From Trichoplusia ni (lineage: Eukaryota; Arthropoda; Insecta; Lepidoptera; Noctuidae): 64,000 bases of DNA. The stretch is from the NCBI RefSeq assembly GCF_003590095.1, contig NC_039482.1, positions 13,657,657 through 13,721,656 on the forward strand, given 5' to 3'. Position numbers and translations under genes: made by a program. Below are positions 25,345 to 35,877 of the stretch, one piece after another (position 1 is the stretch's first letter; each line of letters begins with the position of its first letter). The notes beneath the pieces were generated by a model. That model did not search any database. It had not been told where the DNA came from and saw only the letters and a program-made list of their open reading frames with translations.

Positions 25345-27697
25345 GTCAAAATGCTGAAGTGGGCAGTTTACGGTAAAAAGAACCAAGATCAGGTCAACGA
25401 TCTAGAAAGTGAAGACTGCGAGCATTATACCAACAACGGATACAACAACAACAAAATAAGAAGGTCTTTAGATGCTCAAACAGTCAAAAGGAGCAAGAAA
25501 CCCAGCAGATATCAGCGAAGGTCCCTAGGATCAGGCGCAGTTAGAAAAAATATAAGAGCTATTGATAAAGAAAACGTAAACTATATAGGAAATACACCAA
25601 ACTATTATAGAGAGGGTTTTATTAAAAAACCGGAAGGCCTAGCCTTGAAAGATGTTAGTAATATCACGCCTAATACCACTCCAGTCAAGAAGATTGAAAG
25701 GAGAAAATACTACCTAAACGTTTCTAAAGATGACATTCCTCCTGACTTGCCCCCAACACCACCAACTTATAGTCGACGAGTAAGAGAGGCGAAGAAGAGG
25801 AAATTAGAAATGGCCAGTGCCAACGAAGTCTTTCGAAGAGACAGCTGCGTGTATAAAACTGAGAGAAGAATTAAACCCATAGATAGAACCTCGTTTAGTC
25901 CAAGACTAAGTCACAGTACATCTGAACCATCCTTAAATGAACTTTCAGACAGATTGAGTGCTTCAACTGCTAGTAGCAGAAGCTCTTTTGCTCTAGGTAA
26001 AATAAATATCCCAGTTTGTACTACAAAGACAACAACTGAAGGTCTGGTGGAAATTGAATACGATGAGGATCTTGTCATTAATTGCGTAGAAAAACCTGTT
26101 GTTCCTAAACCCACTGTGGAGAAAACAACATTACCCATTTTCGGACATCATATTTTTATGGATAATCCACTATATTTTAACAATAATGATATAGGCCTTA
26201 GTAACATTAGACCTTTGAAAAGGACGAGGAAGAAATCTAATGAATTCGAAAGCTCGTTTAAGTCACCTTCTGTAGATAAGAAGGATGTTCATTCATTAAT
26301 AAGGGATGGGTGTTCACCTGTATCCATCACTCCACTGTCTACAAAACTAGCTGCCCTGAGATTTAGTACAATGAGTACGCATACCAAATCTCAGAGGGTT
26401 ATGTTCAGTAATGACGTCACCGACTATTTTCCCAAAGTAGAGAATCCTTTTACTATCCCTCTTAGGGACGAAGAATCGTCTACTGAAATGGAAAATAAAT
26501 TTATCTTAGGAAAAGACTCTACAAGTAATGATACTGAATCTACTGTATCCACAACACAAATGGGGGATATCACATTAGAGAAAATGATTGAAGATATTAT
26601 AAAGAGTACTAAAATCATTAAATCCAAACGTAGAATTTTGAACAAAGTTCCAGATGTGCAAATTCCAGAAGAAATTCCACCGCTTGAGACAGTTAAAGAT
26701 TTATTTGTAAATCCTCAGGCAGAGAACAAAGCCAATCTAATTAAAGAAGCGAAATATGTGAATTTGTCGAGAGAAAACTCACTATCGCCAAGAAACACAC
26801 CTACTAAGAAGATGCCAGTACATAGGGTAAATGAAAAGTTACTAAAAAACCTTCCAATAGGATGTTTCATCTTAGACGACGGTGATGGCTATAACGAAAG
26901 GGAGGTAAGAACCCCTGATATTGACGTAGACATAAAACGTAAAGGTGCAAAGAAACGCCTTAATGCGCTCAATAGGTCTCAATCTATGAAAGTTTTTAGT
27001 GAAAAAGGAAACTTAGAAACTACATCTTCTGAGTCAACACCCGACTTATATTCAGCAGCTGACGAGCGGGCAAGCCTAAGATTGAAACGTCAAAGATGTA
27101 TCCGAAGGAAAAAATCCACAGTGAGCAATGAAAGCCAATGGAAGGGTAAAGACCTTAAAACATCCATTCTCACTCTTGAAATAGGAATCCCAAGTCCAGC
27201 TACTGAACTTCCAAACACCTCATTATGTGAGCCTTTGAGTCCTCCATTGTCTAATCCAATTGTGACTGATGACTATCAGAACATTTCTATGAAGTCGAAT
27301 GTGTCACATAGCAGTTTGATGCCTTACGACAACTCTCACAACAAGAGATCGAGAGAGCTGTTTGGACTAACGTTAGAACACGGCATCCCAAGTCCTATAA
27401 CACCAGTGCCTAACCTAAAAAGACCTGGAAAGGTGTTGAGTGAAGAAAGAGCTCACAAAACTAGTAAAGTAGACGAAGATTTCCTCTTAACAGATGGTTT
27501 TACTCCCGTCATTGAGCATAAATCTATAAGACGATGCTTGACTTATTCTCCTGAAGAAAACAGCATTAGTAGTAGCGAGGAGAAAAGAAGAAGTGTTGCA
27601 AGCAATCGTCTAGAGCGTAGTAGCGAAAGATTCCAAGCTCTAAAAGGAACGATAGATTTAGAAATTATAACACGAAATGACGTCATAGACGTGCACG
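25345..27697 (+). CDS. C2-PDZ-RhoGEF gene, exon 1: disordered N-terminal region
   Basis: This large exon carries the first 782 residues, from ATG at 25351. An acceptor (CTTTCTTTCAG) ends at 25344, so a non-coding exon must lie upstream. The ATG context CAAAATG is good, and six 5'-UTR bases precede it. The protein is Ser-, Lys- and Pro-rich with no folded domain I recognise. Visible motifs: basic stretches that could be nuclear signals (RSKK near the N terminus, EAKKRK near 147-152), a proline run ending in PPTY (137-140, a WW-domain ligand type), many S/T-P sites, and two copies of LTLExGIPSPxTxxPN at residues 607-622 and 673-688. The last residues (ITRNDVIDVH) begin the C2 domain. The donor is CACG|GTGAGT at 27697/27698, leaving one base of a split codon. 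Reading through the donor meets a stop after three codons. Confidence 0.9.
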
Positions 27698-27787
27698 GTG
27701 AGTGGTGACTATCGACCCCCATTTATCACTTTGTTATGGTTGTTTCCCATTTGGGTAGGAGTTTTCATGGCGTTTTTATGTTTACAG

Positions 27788-27852
27788 TTATAAGATGCCG
27801 AGATCTTCAGCGGTCTACAGGGAAAACGGATGATATCAATGCTTATGCGAAG
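27788..27852 (+). CDS. C2-PDZ-RhoGEF gene, exon 2: C2 microexon
   Basis: This 65-base exon is needed to bridge the phase of exon 1 (one base over) to exon 3 (phase 0), and it reads VIRCRDLQRSTGKTDDINAY then AK. That continues the first C2 strand (VIDVH|VIRCRDL) and gives the NAYAKVVIS strand typical of C2 folds. The acceptor is TTTACAG at 27781-27787. The donor GAAG|GTTGGT is weak, and the stronger GTAATA four bases further on would break the frame. It encodes residues 783-804. Confidence 0.8.
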
Positions 27853-28014
27853 GTTGGTAATAAATTTTTTAGAGACCCATTACGAGGGATTTGTTAAGAT
27901 TTGTTAAAAATGTTACTTTTGCATGAGAAAAGGTACAATACATGCGATCTTAGACTGAAAACATTAACATACTTTTAAACATCCAAGCTTAAATAAATAA
28001 TCTTTTTTTACTAG

Positions 28015-28202
28015 GTTGTGATCAGTGGCATACCAGAAAGTCAGTGCCTTCCATCCCAAAGGTCGATCTTCCAAAGAACTTCTGTGCTGTACGGCAAGCG
28101 AGAGCCGGAGTTCCAGAGGCACCTCAAGCTGCCGCTGCCGACAGCTATCTACGACAACCAGATGCTGCACATTTCCGTATGGCACAGGGATAAGAAATAC
28201 CG
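28015..28202 (+). CDS. C2-PDZ-RhoGEF gene, exon 3: C2 core
   Basis: The exon starts after TTTTTTTACTAG and ends at the strong donor CG|GTAAGT, leaving two bases. Residues 805-866 include RSIFQRTSVLYGKREPEFQR and LHISVWHRDKKYR, which line up with C2 strands 4 to 6 (the R-T-x-x-x-x-x-x-x-P-x-F and W-x-x-D patterns). The calcium loop is degenerate: the usual W-D-x-D is W-H-R-D. The next coding exon in phase is almost 18 kb away at 46121, and an alternative exon at 42682 has the same acceptor phase. Confidence 0.85.
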
Positions 28203-29079
28203 GTAAGTATCCTTAATATTTCCAATGCATACCAGAAATACCGTAGTTTTTGTAACCAGCAGCAAATGTTGTAAAATTTTATTACGTTGTAATGATGAAA
28301 TTTGGCGTCATGAGGTCAAAATCAAGGTAAGTCTCAACTCATTTTTTTTTATTTTTTTAATATACAGATGGCGTGAACAAAATACCTACAATAATAAATC
28401 GAAATTCGCAATAAGGCGAATTGTAATTTAAACACAGAATACTATTTATCGGCAATATAATCCTTTGTAAGGCTGCAGCTTACGGCGGCACTGAAGCGGA
28501 TTTATCGTTATACCTGTAATTAAATAAACGGCGCTTGCCACAAAATTTCAATACCTTCATAGGATCAGCCTGCCGATTCCAGTTTTAATCCCTTTCCCAA
28601 TTAGAACTAGGCTTCTATAGACTATAGTCTATATAAATGGACTGCTAAAATAAGCACAAAATATATGAATATTAGGATATAAATGACTTAAAAGCGAGTG
28701 GATCGCCAGTTCAAGTAAAGGTGAAAACTTCAAAGCATATCATGTAAACAGTCCTGAAACCTACAAAGGAAATAATTACGAAAACGTAACCGAACGTCAA
28801 CAAATGAATAATTATTCTAACAAACTTAATTAAGCAAGCAATAACCGAGTCGTCTGACGTCACTCCTCTAAATTTTCTACCTACTTCAAAGTATTCCATT
28901 AATATATAACGATATTCCTTAAATTAATCGCATTTCATTACGCGTAAACAGGACCTTACAGGGTCTCTCCTGAATTTTTGAAAACGTACGTAAACAGTCG
29001 CATGCACGAATCGTTGTATTATTTACACAGAATGTGGTATTAGTTCGGCCATTCGGCTGTGGTATAAGTTGTTTTATGA
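28203..29079. other. Start of the 18-kb intron; no gene seen
   Basis: Intron after exon 3, AT-rich, with no recognisable element. Confidence 0.5.
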
Positions 29080-29385
29080 TTATGTAATGTCCTCCGATGG
29101 GTTTGGGGGACGACTGTTTACTGGGTTAAGTCTTTTGAGTAAATACTCTTTTCTAAATTTTTCTCTTCCAAATATGACATCTGAAACAACGACTTTATGT
29201 ATCTCCTTTGCTGTTGTAATTTGATTTTCTCTTGAATATAATTCATGAACTCTATGGGCACTGGTAATTATAGATAGTAGCAAACATAGGTCCATCACAA
29301 GAATGAAGATTAACAAACTTAATACAACGATTTGATGATAATAACAGCGATAACAAATTTTAATGGCGATACGTTTCTTAGCCAT
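29080..29385 (-). CDS. Possible intronic small membrane or secreted protein, antisense
   Basis: An ATG-started 101-codon ORF on the minus strand, inside the large intron of the plus-strand gene. It begins MAKKRIAIKICYRC, then a hydrophobic stretch at about residues 19-42 (IVVLSLLIFILVMDLCLLLS), then a hydrophilic tail with a Lys-Arg pair near residue 84 and the C terminus NPSEDIT. The layout fits a type II membrane protein or a signal-anchored peptide precursor, but I recognise no family. No TATA box or clear poly(A) signal accompanies it, and ORFs of this length do occur by chance in such DNA. Treat as hypothetical. Confidence 0.3.
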   Translation of the reverse strand: MAKKRIAIKICYRCYYHQIVVLSLLIFILVMDLCLLLSIITSAHRVHELYSRENQITTAKEIHKVVVSDVIFGREKFRKEYLLKRLNPVNSRPPNPSEDIT

Positions 29386-29879
29386 CGTAAAGACTAAGTT
29401 TGTTCGCTCAGAGTAATGAGACTGCTTATTAAAAGTTTTTATTAGAGGCTTTGTTACACGAAACAGTAGCTTACGATTATACGAACGATCATTAAAATTG
29501 ATACGACCTTTCAGAAAGCTATTCCTGTCAGAATAATAACATGCTTTTTCGGAAATCCTAATTTTTGCGCCCTAGAAACTGGAATGTATATTTTTGTTTT
29601 GGAGTTCCTTAGCTATTTTGTTGTTTCGACCTCAATTTGAAAATTGAAAAATGATTAGTGTATAGGTAGGTTAAATAAATAGGTAAAGAGGCAAAACGCC
29701 GGATCGACGTAACACGTGTCACAATACTACACGTAAGCACTCAAAAGTGCTGCCATTACAAACAAAAGCGACTCTTAACCCAAAAATATGAATGTAAGTC
29801 GTCGAAAAAATTAAAAATATATATTATAGAACCGACGTATCATAGTAGGAGTGTTTTATTCACTTTTTCCTTCTGTGTA
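29386..29879. other. Intronic DNA; nothing seen
   Basis: AT-rich intron sequence with no feature I can support beyond being upstream of the antisense ORF and of the candidate promoter on its right. Confidence 0.5.
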
Positions 29880-30122
29880 GCACTTTCATACATAAGATAT
29901 AGGGGAGCCAGAGTGACGCTGGCGCGATTGGACCTGCGCACAACCATCGATTGCTTACCGACGCAGACCCGGGCAGTTGAGTTGCCGACTCTAAACGGAC
30001 AGCGGGCCCGTTTTTGCCGCGTCTACCCTTTTTAAATACGCATAGATTTTTTTAAGTGTCGTGCAGTGAAGTGTGTGTAGTGGTTTTCTATATTATTTTA
30101 GTGGATTGAATTTTATTAACGG
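29880..30122 (+). promoter_or_regulatory. Candidate internal promoter and alternative first exon
   Basis: A GC-rich island (TGACGCTGGCGCGATTGG, CCCGGGCAGTTGAG, GGACAGCGGGCCCG) stands out in the AT-rich intron. It leads to a good donor, ACGG|GTAAGG, at 30122/30123, with no conserved reading frame between. This is the shape of a 5'-UTR first exon. Spliced to 46121 it would give a form lacking the first part of the C2 domain, with an in-frame Met near 46290. Spliced to 42682 it would place the ATG at 42698 first. Inference only. Confidence 0.35.
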
Positions 30123-33100
30123 GTAAGGCTTTTTTTTGTTTCATTTTTCGTGGTTTCATTTGTTCATTGGCTTTCAGTTTCATTTTTTTTTCTATTTAAT
30201 TTATTTTATGAAGCATCACCTCTTTCTTACGAAATTTCTAATAATTTATTTATCATCGTTAAATTAACCACAGTTGAACATAATTTTATTACCACTAAAA
30301 TCACAAAATATTCTATTATATAATTAAAATTCAATCTCAAAAGCTCTATATTTCACAAAATTACTTCCAACATCTCCATGAACATTTTCTTTGTTATTCG
30401 TACCAGTTTTTACATCAACTATATCGCTTATAACTTCAAATCGTACAACAAATTCATCCCTACTACGTTAATTAAGGATTAAGGTGATTACAATAATGAC
30501 AGTGTCCCCCTTGTCTATCGTAACATCCCTTCATAAGTCGTCATTAGGAATATGGGTTACTACGGCCTCTACGTGGAGCACGCTAACACATTTCTAAACT
30601 TCTGAAGTTACACCCTAAAATGTTGCCACTATTAAAATGTTCTTCATTTTCTATTACTATACTGTCTGGAATTATTTTGCATTAGTTGCTAGTAGCGTAA
30701 TTAGCGAGGTAATGGTTTTTTACAATTAATGTTAAAATTTAATTTGGACAAATTTACTTTAATTCGAAAATTATAACTTTAAGAGATTTTGACGTTTCAT
30801 TACTTTAGCTTAAATTCTGTGGTTTCACCTGTTTAAATGATGTCACTAATTTATTATCTAAGTTATAGACGGTTAATTGTGAGGGATTATGAAAATATTA
30901 TATTCTGCGCAATTTAGTAGAAGAAAGTCGACTGCTAGAAGTCGACCTTAGCCTGAGAGAGGGCTAAGCCGATGCTAGAAAAACCAATTATAGTGATCAA
31001 CCGTTTTTTAAATTCCTTAATCTAGTTTAAAAACCATACTATCCTACAATCTTATATGGTAAAGCCGTTTATCTGTCACCTCGTTCCTGACATAATACCA
31101 GCTTTGACATATTGATACGTTGGTACCTTATTACCCATTAAAATTTGCATTGCATGAATTTGCAACAGTTGGGTTTTAAACTATGAGCTCGGCGAGACCC
31201 ACTAATTTCCTACTCTGATTGAAAATGCCGAAAGGTCCAGTCCCAAATTCTATCCCTCTTTTAGATTAATAACTTCCACAAAGCTAGAGCGAGACGCAAA
31301 AAGATGATTTGTGGGCACTAATTCCATTTGCGCTTTTCTTGGGAGCTATCCAAATAACCTTAACATGTTCCAAGGTTAAACATCACACTACAAGTTGAAC
31401 TTCACATGGCTTCTATCAAAGCTTGATAAACTGGTGATCTATAAGCTAGTCATGATACCATTAATTAACAAAACTCTGCAGTTGAGGAAAAACTTGCACA
31501 AGATGGAAGATGGATCATCAGAATCTAGACAACCGGATCATAGTCCCTATATTTAAAATATCCAAATTTCAATGTACAGCGTCCAATTACCTCTCGAATT
31601 GAAGGTGTGGCTTTGTGCATGTATTTCAATTACTCTACCTGCGACGCTATTTTTGATATATACTTACTTACGCCTAAAGAGGTTTCATTATCTGTATCAG
31701 GTTTGGTGTTACGGTACTATTAATGAACGGTGGTAAAAATCCAAGAAATTTCAAATAACGTAGCTTTTCAGTATCAGTTTTATTTCTATAGAATTGTAAT
31801 TAATTATTTCGATTCATAGAACTACTAATATTAGATTTTTTGTTTTTATATTATATCAAGCTTTGTGATAGAACAAAACTCAGCTCTTAGCTTCTGTGAC
31901 ACTAGAACTTGTACAGTGACCTACTTTCAAAAAATACCTACTCATCCCAACAAGAAGCATTTCACATACAGCCATCATAAAAACTGTTTAGGTGCCAACG
32001 AATATAAATGAGTAATCTCAAGGAGTTCAGATAGACGAGAAATCTTTTTATTATCATACTGCGACCAAACCCTGGAAATATGACAGTTGTCATCGAGATA
32101 GGGAAAATAGGGCAACGCAATCGCAAGATCACTTGGATACATATATATGCGGTTTATCTCTGCATATACATACGGAAGCTGAAATAACAGACTTTTTCCT
32201 TAAAGAGCAAAGGGGATCACCTCAAGGCTTCTGAATTATGCATATGTACCGCATCATATGAGAAAATTACAGTATTGAATATATTGTTGATGTTTTGTAT
32301 TGAATTTATGTACGTTTCTTAATGGTGTATGCTTTTATTCCATTTGCGGTAGCATAGCCTCGAATGTATGAAGAAGTTTATTGGTTTAACATTGTATAGT
32401 GCTGTCATAAATCGAAATCTTTTTTAGACGGGATCCTGCGAATTTTGGGGTTTTATCAAATTTATTTTAGCAGTTTGAGCTGAATTTGTAACTGCCTGTA
32501 AAATACTTGCCAGTAGTACAATCAGCTTTTGTTGTATTTCTGTGCCTCATGTCGTAAAATATACTTCAGCTCCAAAAAGATTAGTTGCTATGGACGATAA
32601 GGATTGATGGTTTAAAAAAATAATCAAGCGATTAATAAGTAATGCGATAAAAACAGGCTGGACTTACAAAACGTGGGGCCCTCGGGGAAATCTTGAGAAC
32701 AAATGGACACGTCGCAGGTGACCTCCGTTACTTATTTCTTATTCATGCTGCCTCAGTAAGTAAATGTTGAGGCTGACGAGAACGATCGATAACTTTCAAG
32801 TATGTTTTATAAATTTGTAATTATAGCTATCCACTTTTGGTTTCGTAAAAACTGTTGTCAACCCCTCCAGTTTTTATTGGGTTTGGGTGTACGAAGTTTC
32901 TTGCTGATTCTCCTACATAGGAATGATGGCAAAACGTCGATAAAACGGCAAAACTTAAAATGTCGGTTAGAATTACCTAAACTAGAATTCTACGTAGACA
33001 AGTATTAGTCCCTTAAACTGTTGTCAAAGCCTGTCGGAACCATAAGACTTTTGCATATATCTCAAAAAACTCCACGATTTCCACTAATTATAATAAAGAG

Positions 33101-34354
33101 GTTAACATCAAAAAAATAACCTACTGTTCATTTGACATGTAATTAATTTTGAATTTGCACTTCCAATACGTTATCATTTACTAGAAACACTAGAGTGACC
33201 TCTACAAACAAATCAATATAAATTAAATGAACTGTTTCAATATACACAGTTCTATCGATTCCAGGTGTATTATTAGCTTTCGTATTACCATTTCATACGA
33301 AGCTATCACAATTTTATAGATATCTAACTATTACTTAACGTTAGAAACGTGCTTATTATCTTTTATTTTAACTGAAATAAACATTTATTGTTTTACTAAC
33401 GCTTTTATAATGTAACCAAAAGCAGTCCTTTTATTAGAAAAAATACAAATCTTTAATAAAATTCCTCTCTTACTTACTTCTCCAAGGCGCTATTCTTTGT
33501 CCTTTACAAAATAACCACCGAAAATAAAAAATTGTACTTGTTAATTAACTAAAAACATATCGGACATACTCAATCACTAGAAAGAAAGCCACCAACCGCA
33601 AAGCCTCGTCCAATGGTAACTCTATGGCTATTTGCCAGAAAATATGATGGATCGACAACTCACTACCCAAACTTATGCAAGGTATGTAAAATTCTGACGC
33701 ATTCTTTGAATAGCTTGGACTACTGCCCATCCTGAAACCGAAAACGTGATAAAAGCGAGTTCAGTTAATAACTGCTTAATTAATATTATCGGATTTCTTT
33801 TTAAAACTTCATCTTGAAAGATTTAATGCTTCATTCTTTGATTAACTTTGGTAATTGCAGTAGACTATCATTTATCTTATGAGTAAGAAGAAGCACAATC
33901 ATAAGTTTTCGTTCAAATTGTGATTCTGGTCTTAATTACTGGTGTGCATAATATAATCAATATATTTAATTTAACTGCTTGCACCATTGATTTGAAACAT
34001 GCGACAAATTTTAGCAAACAGCTTTTAACTGACTGCCAATTATTTAATTTCAACTCAAATCTCTTTAACCAATTAACAAAGCAATAACCGTTCACTAATT
34101 TAATTGTATTCATCGAGAGTCCTATATAAACTCATGAGTTCCTGACACAATTACTGCTCATAGTGAAAGTGGAAGGGAAATAGGGTAGGAGCGAAGCCCG
34201 TGCGTGATGACCTGTCTCTAATGTGACCTTAAAACTCTACGGTGTAGCGACACATAGCTACCGATACCAACCTAATGAGAAATACAATGTAGAACATAAT
34301 ATTGGTATGAATTTTGTATAGTCTGAAAGGAGGGCTAGTGAAATTGTTGGTAAA
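30123..34354. other. Intronic DNA; no gene seen
   Basis: About 4 kb of AT-rich intron with only short chance frames and no recognisable repeat boundary. Confidence 0.5.
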
Positions 34355-34606
34355 TCTATACTAATATATAAAGCTGAAGAGTTTGTTTGTTTGACCGCGC
34401 TAATCTCAGGAACTACTGGTCTAAATTGAAAAAATATTTTTGTGTTGAATAGACCATTCATCGAGGAAGGCTTTAGGCTATAAACCATCGCGCTGCGACT
34501 AATAGGAACTAAGATACAATGGAAAATGTGAAAAAAACCGAGCAGTATACCTAAATCATAACTTATATCTTCTACCCACGGGGACGAAGTCGCGGGCAAC
34601 AGCTAG
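34355..34606 (+). mobile_element. Non-autonomous Helitron-like element
   Basis: The element starts TCTATACTAATATATAAAG and ends CGCGGGCAACAGCTAG. Helitrons begin with TC, end with CTRR (here CTAG) and insert between A and T, which is what is seen: A at 34354 and T at 34607, with no target-site duplication. The text near the end (CACGGGGACGAAGTCGCGGG) is a familiar moth Helitron end. At 252 bases it has no transposase. Open frames across it, including a 113-codon one on the minus strand, are incidental. Confidence 0.75.
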
Positions 34607-35784
34607 TTTTTCATAAAGGGTGATTTGTCAATAATATGTTAGTATAATTTAAATAAAGGATCATGATTCGTCAATAATAGTTTAGAATCCTAATTAAGAA
34701 GACCGTTTCCCATCAATCAATTGGATGGTCACAGAGACGTATACTGTACTAAGACATTAAATAATAAAGCTGCTACAGAAAAACTTATTGAGAATACAAG
34801 AAATACCGTTAATCCTCCTTTTTATCATTACCTTCATATTGTGAGCAGTGTTAATAAAAATGAACATCATAAAAGTACTGAAGCGCATGATCCAATCGAA
34901 TTTCATTAGCTGTATAGTTCAAAGCAATATGAATAAATAACGCAGTGAAAGTTATATTAAGACCTGTATATTCGTATCAAAGAAAAAATTGGATCACTAT
35001 CCATAATTTATATACAATAGGTGATTTGAAATGACCTATCACGATATACATTTATGACTAATTAAATATGACATTCTTATTTTGTATCGATATTTTTGAT
35101 GGTCAAATTGCTTGGAGACGTGGATTTTCTTGCTTGAAATCTTTCTATATTCTTTTTGATAATGCTCCCATATGTGTCTTGTAACCGGTTTTGTTGTTTG
35201 ACACCTTATCAAGGCGATTTTAAAATATCTGTTTCTATACAGAAACTATCTCTTGTACTTATTAGCTTTCTTCTAAAACCTATTGCCACCTTCTTTTATT
35301 CCTTCTCAGATTTGAATTTTATGTCAATCCATCGTGCTTCTAAACTAGCGGGCTTCTGAACGTTCATAATGCAAATTATAACATGGTCGCTGTTTACGTG
35401 GTTTATCAACCAAATATATATTATGCGTCATAACTGCTGACGTGTTGCGTGCTGCGTCTTTTCTAATTTTGTCAGATCAATTTTCTTCGGGAAGGAAATA
35501 ACACTCTCCCCATGTAATATTCAAAAGTGCTTGCATTTCACGTTTCTAGATATTTCATGCTTGTAGTTTTCATCTTTGATATTGATAGCTATTTGCTTGG
35601 ATAACTGGAAGCTCACAATAGGAATACGATGCAGCATGAAAACCATTTTGTTCACAATACAATACAAATGTATTTCTATGTTCGATAGAATCATGAGTAT
35701 TTGATAAAGTATCGGTTCACGGAATATGGTCGTTTTCATTATTAGTTGGTTTCGTATCATCTTTAGATGTTGTTTTAACATTTA

Positions 35785-35877
35785 ATTCGATGTTCTAATG
35801 ACTATTTACTTTATTTTGAGTGTTACTATACATTACATTAAATTCGATATTCTGAAGAATGTTTACTTTATTTTAAG
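35785..35877 (+). repeat. Imperfect tandem duplication, 57-base period
   Basis: ATTCGATGTTCTAATGAC...TTTACTTTATTTTGAG (35785-35820) recurs as ATTCGATATTCTGAAGAA...TTTACTTTATTTTAAG (35842-35877). Two units only. Confidence 0.65.

Noticed and set aside
28025..28216. Alternative frame of C2 exon 3
   Set aside because: Only the 28015 phase-0 frame yields C2 strands and fits both neighbours.
34258..34599. 113-codon minus-strand open frame
   Set aside because: It lies almost wholly inside the Helitron-like element and shows no domain.
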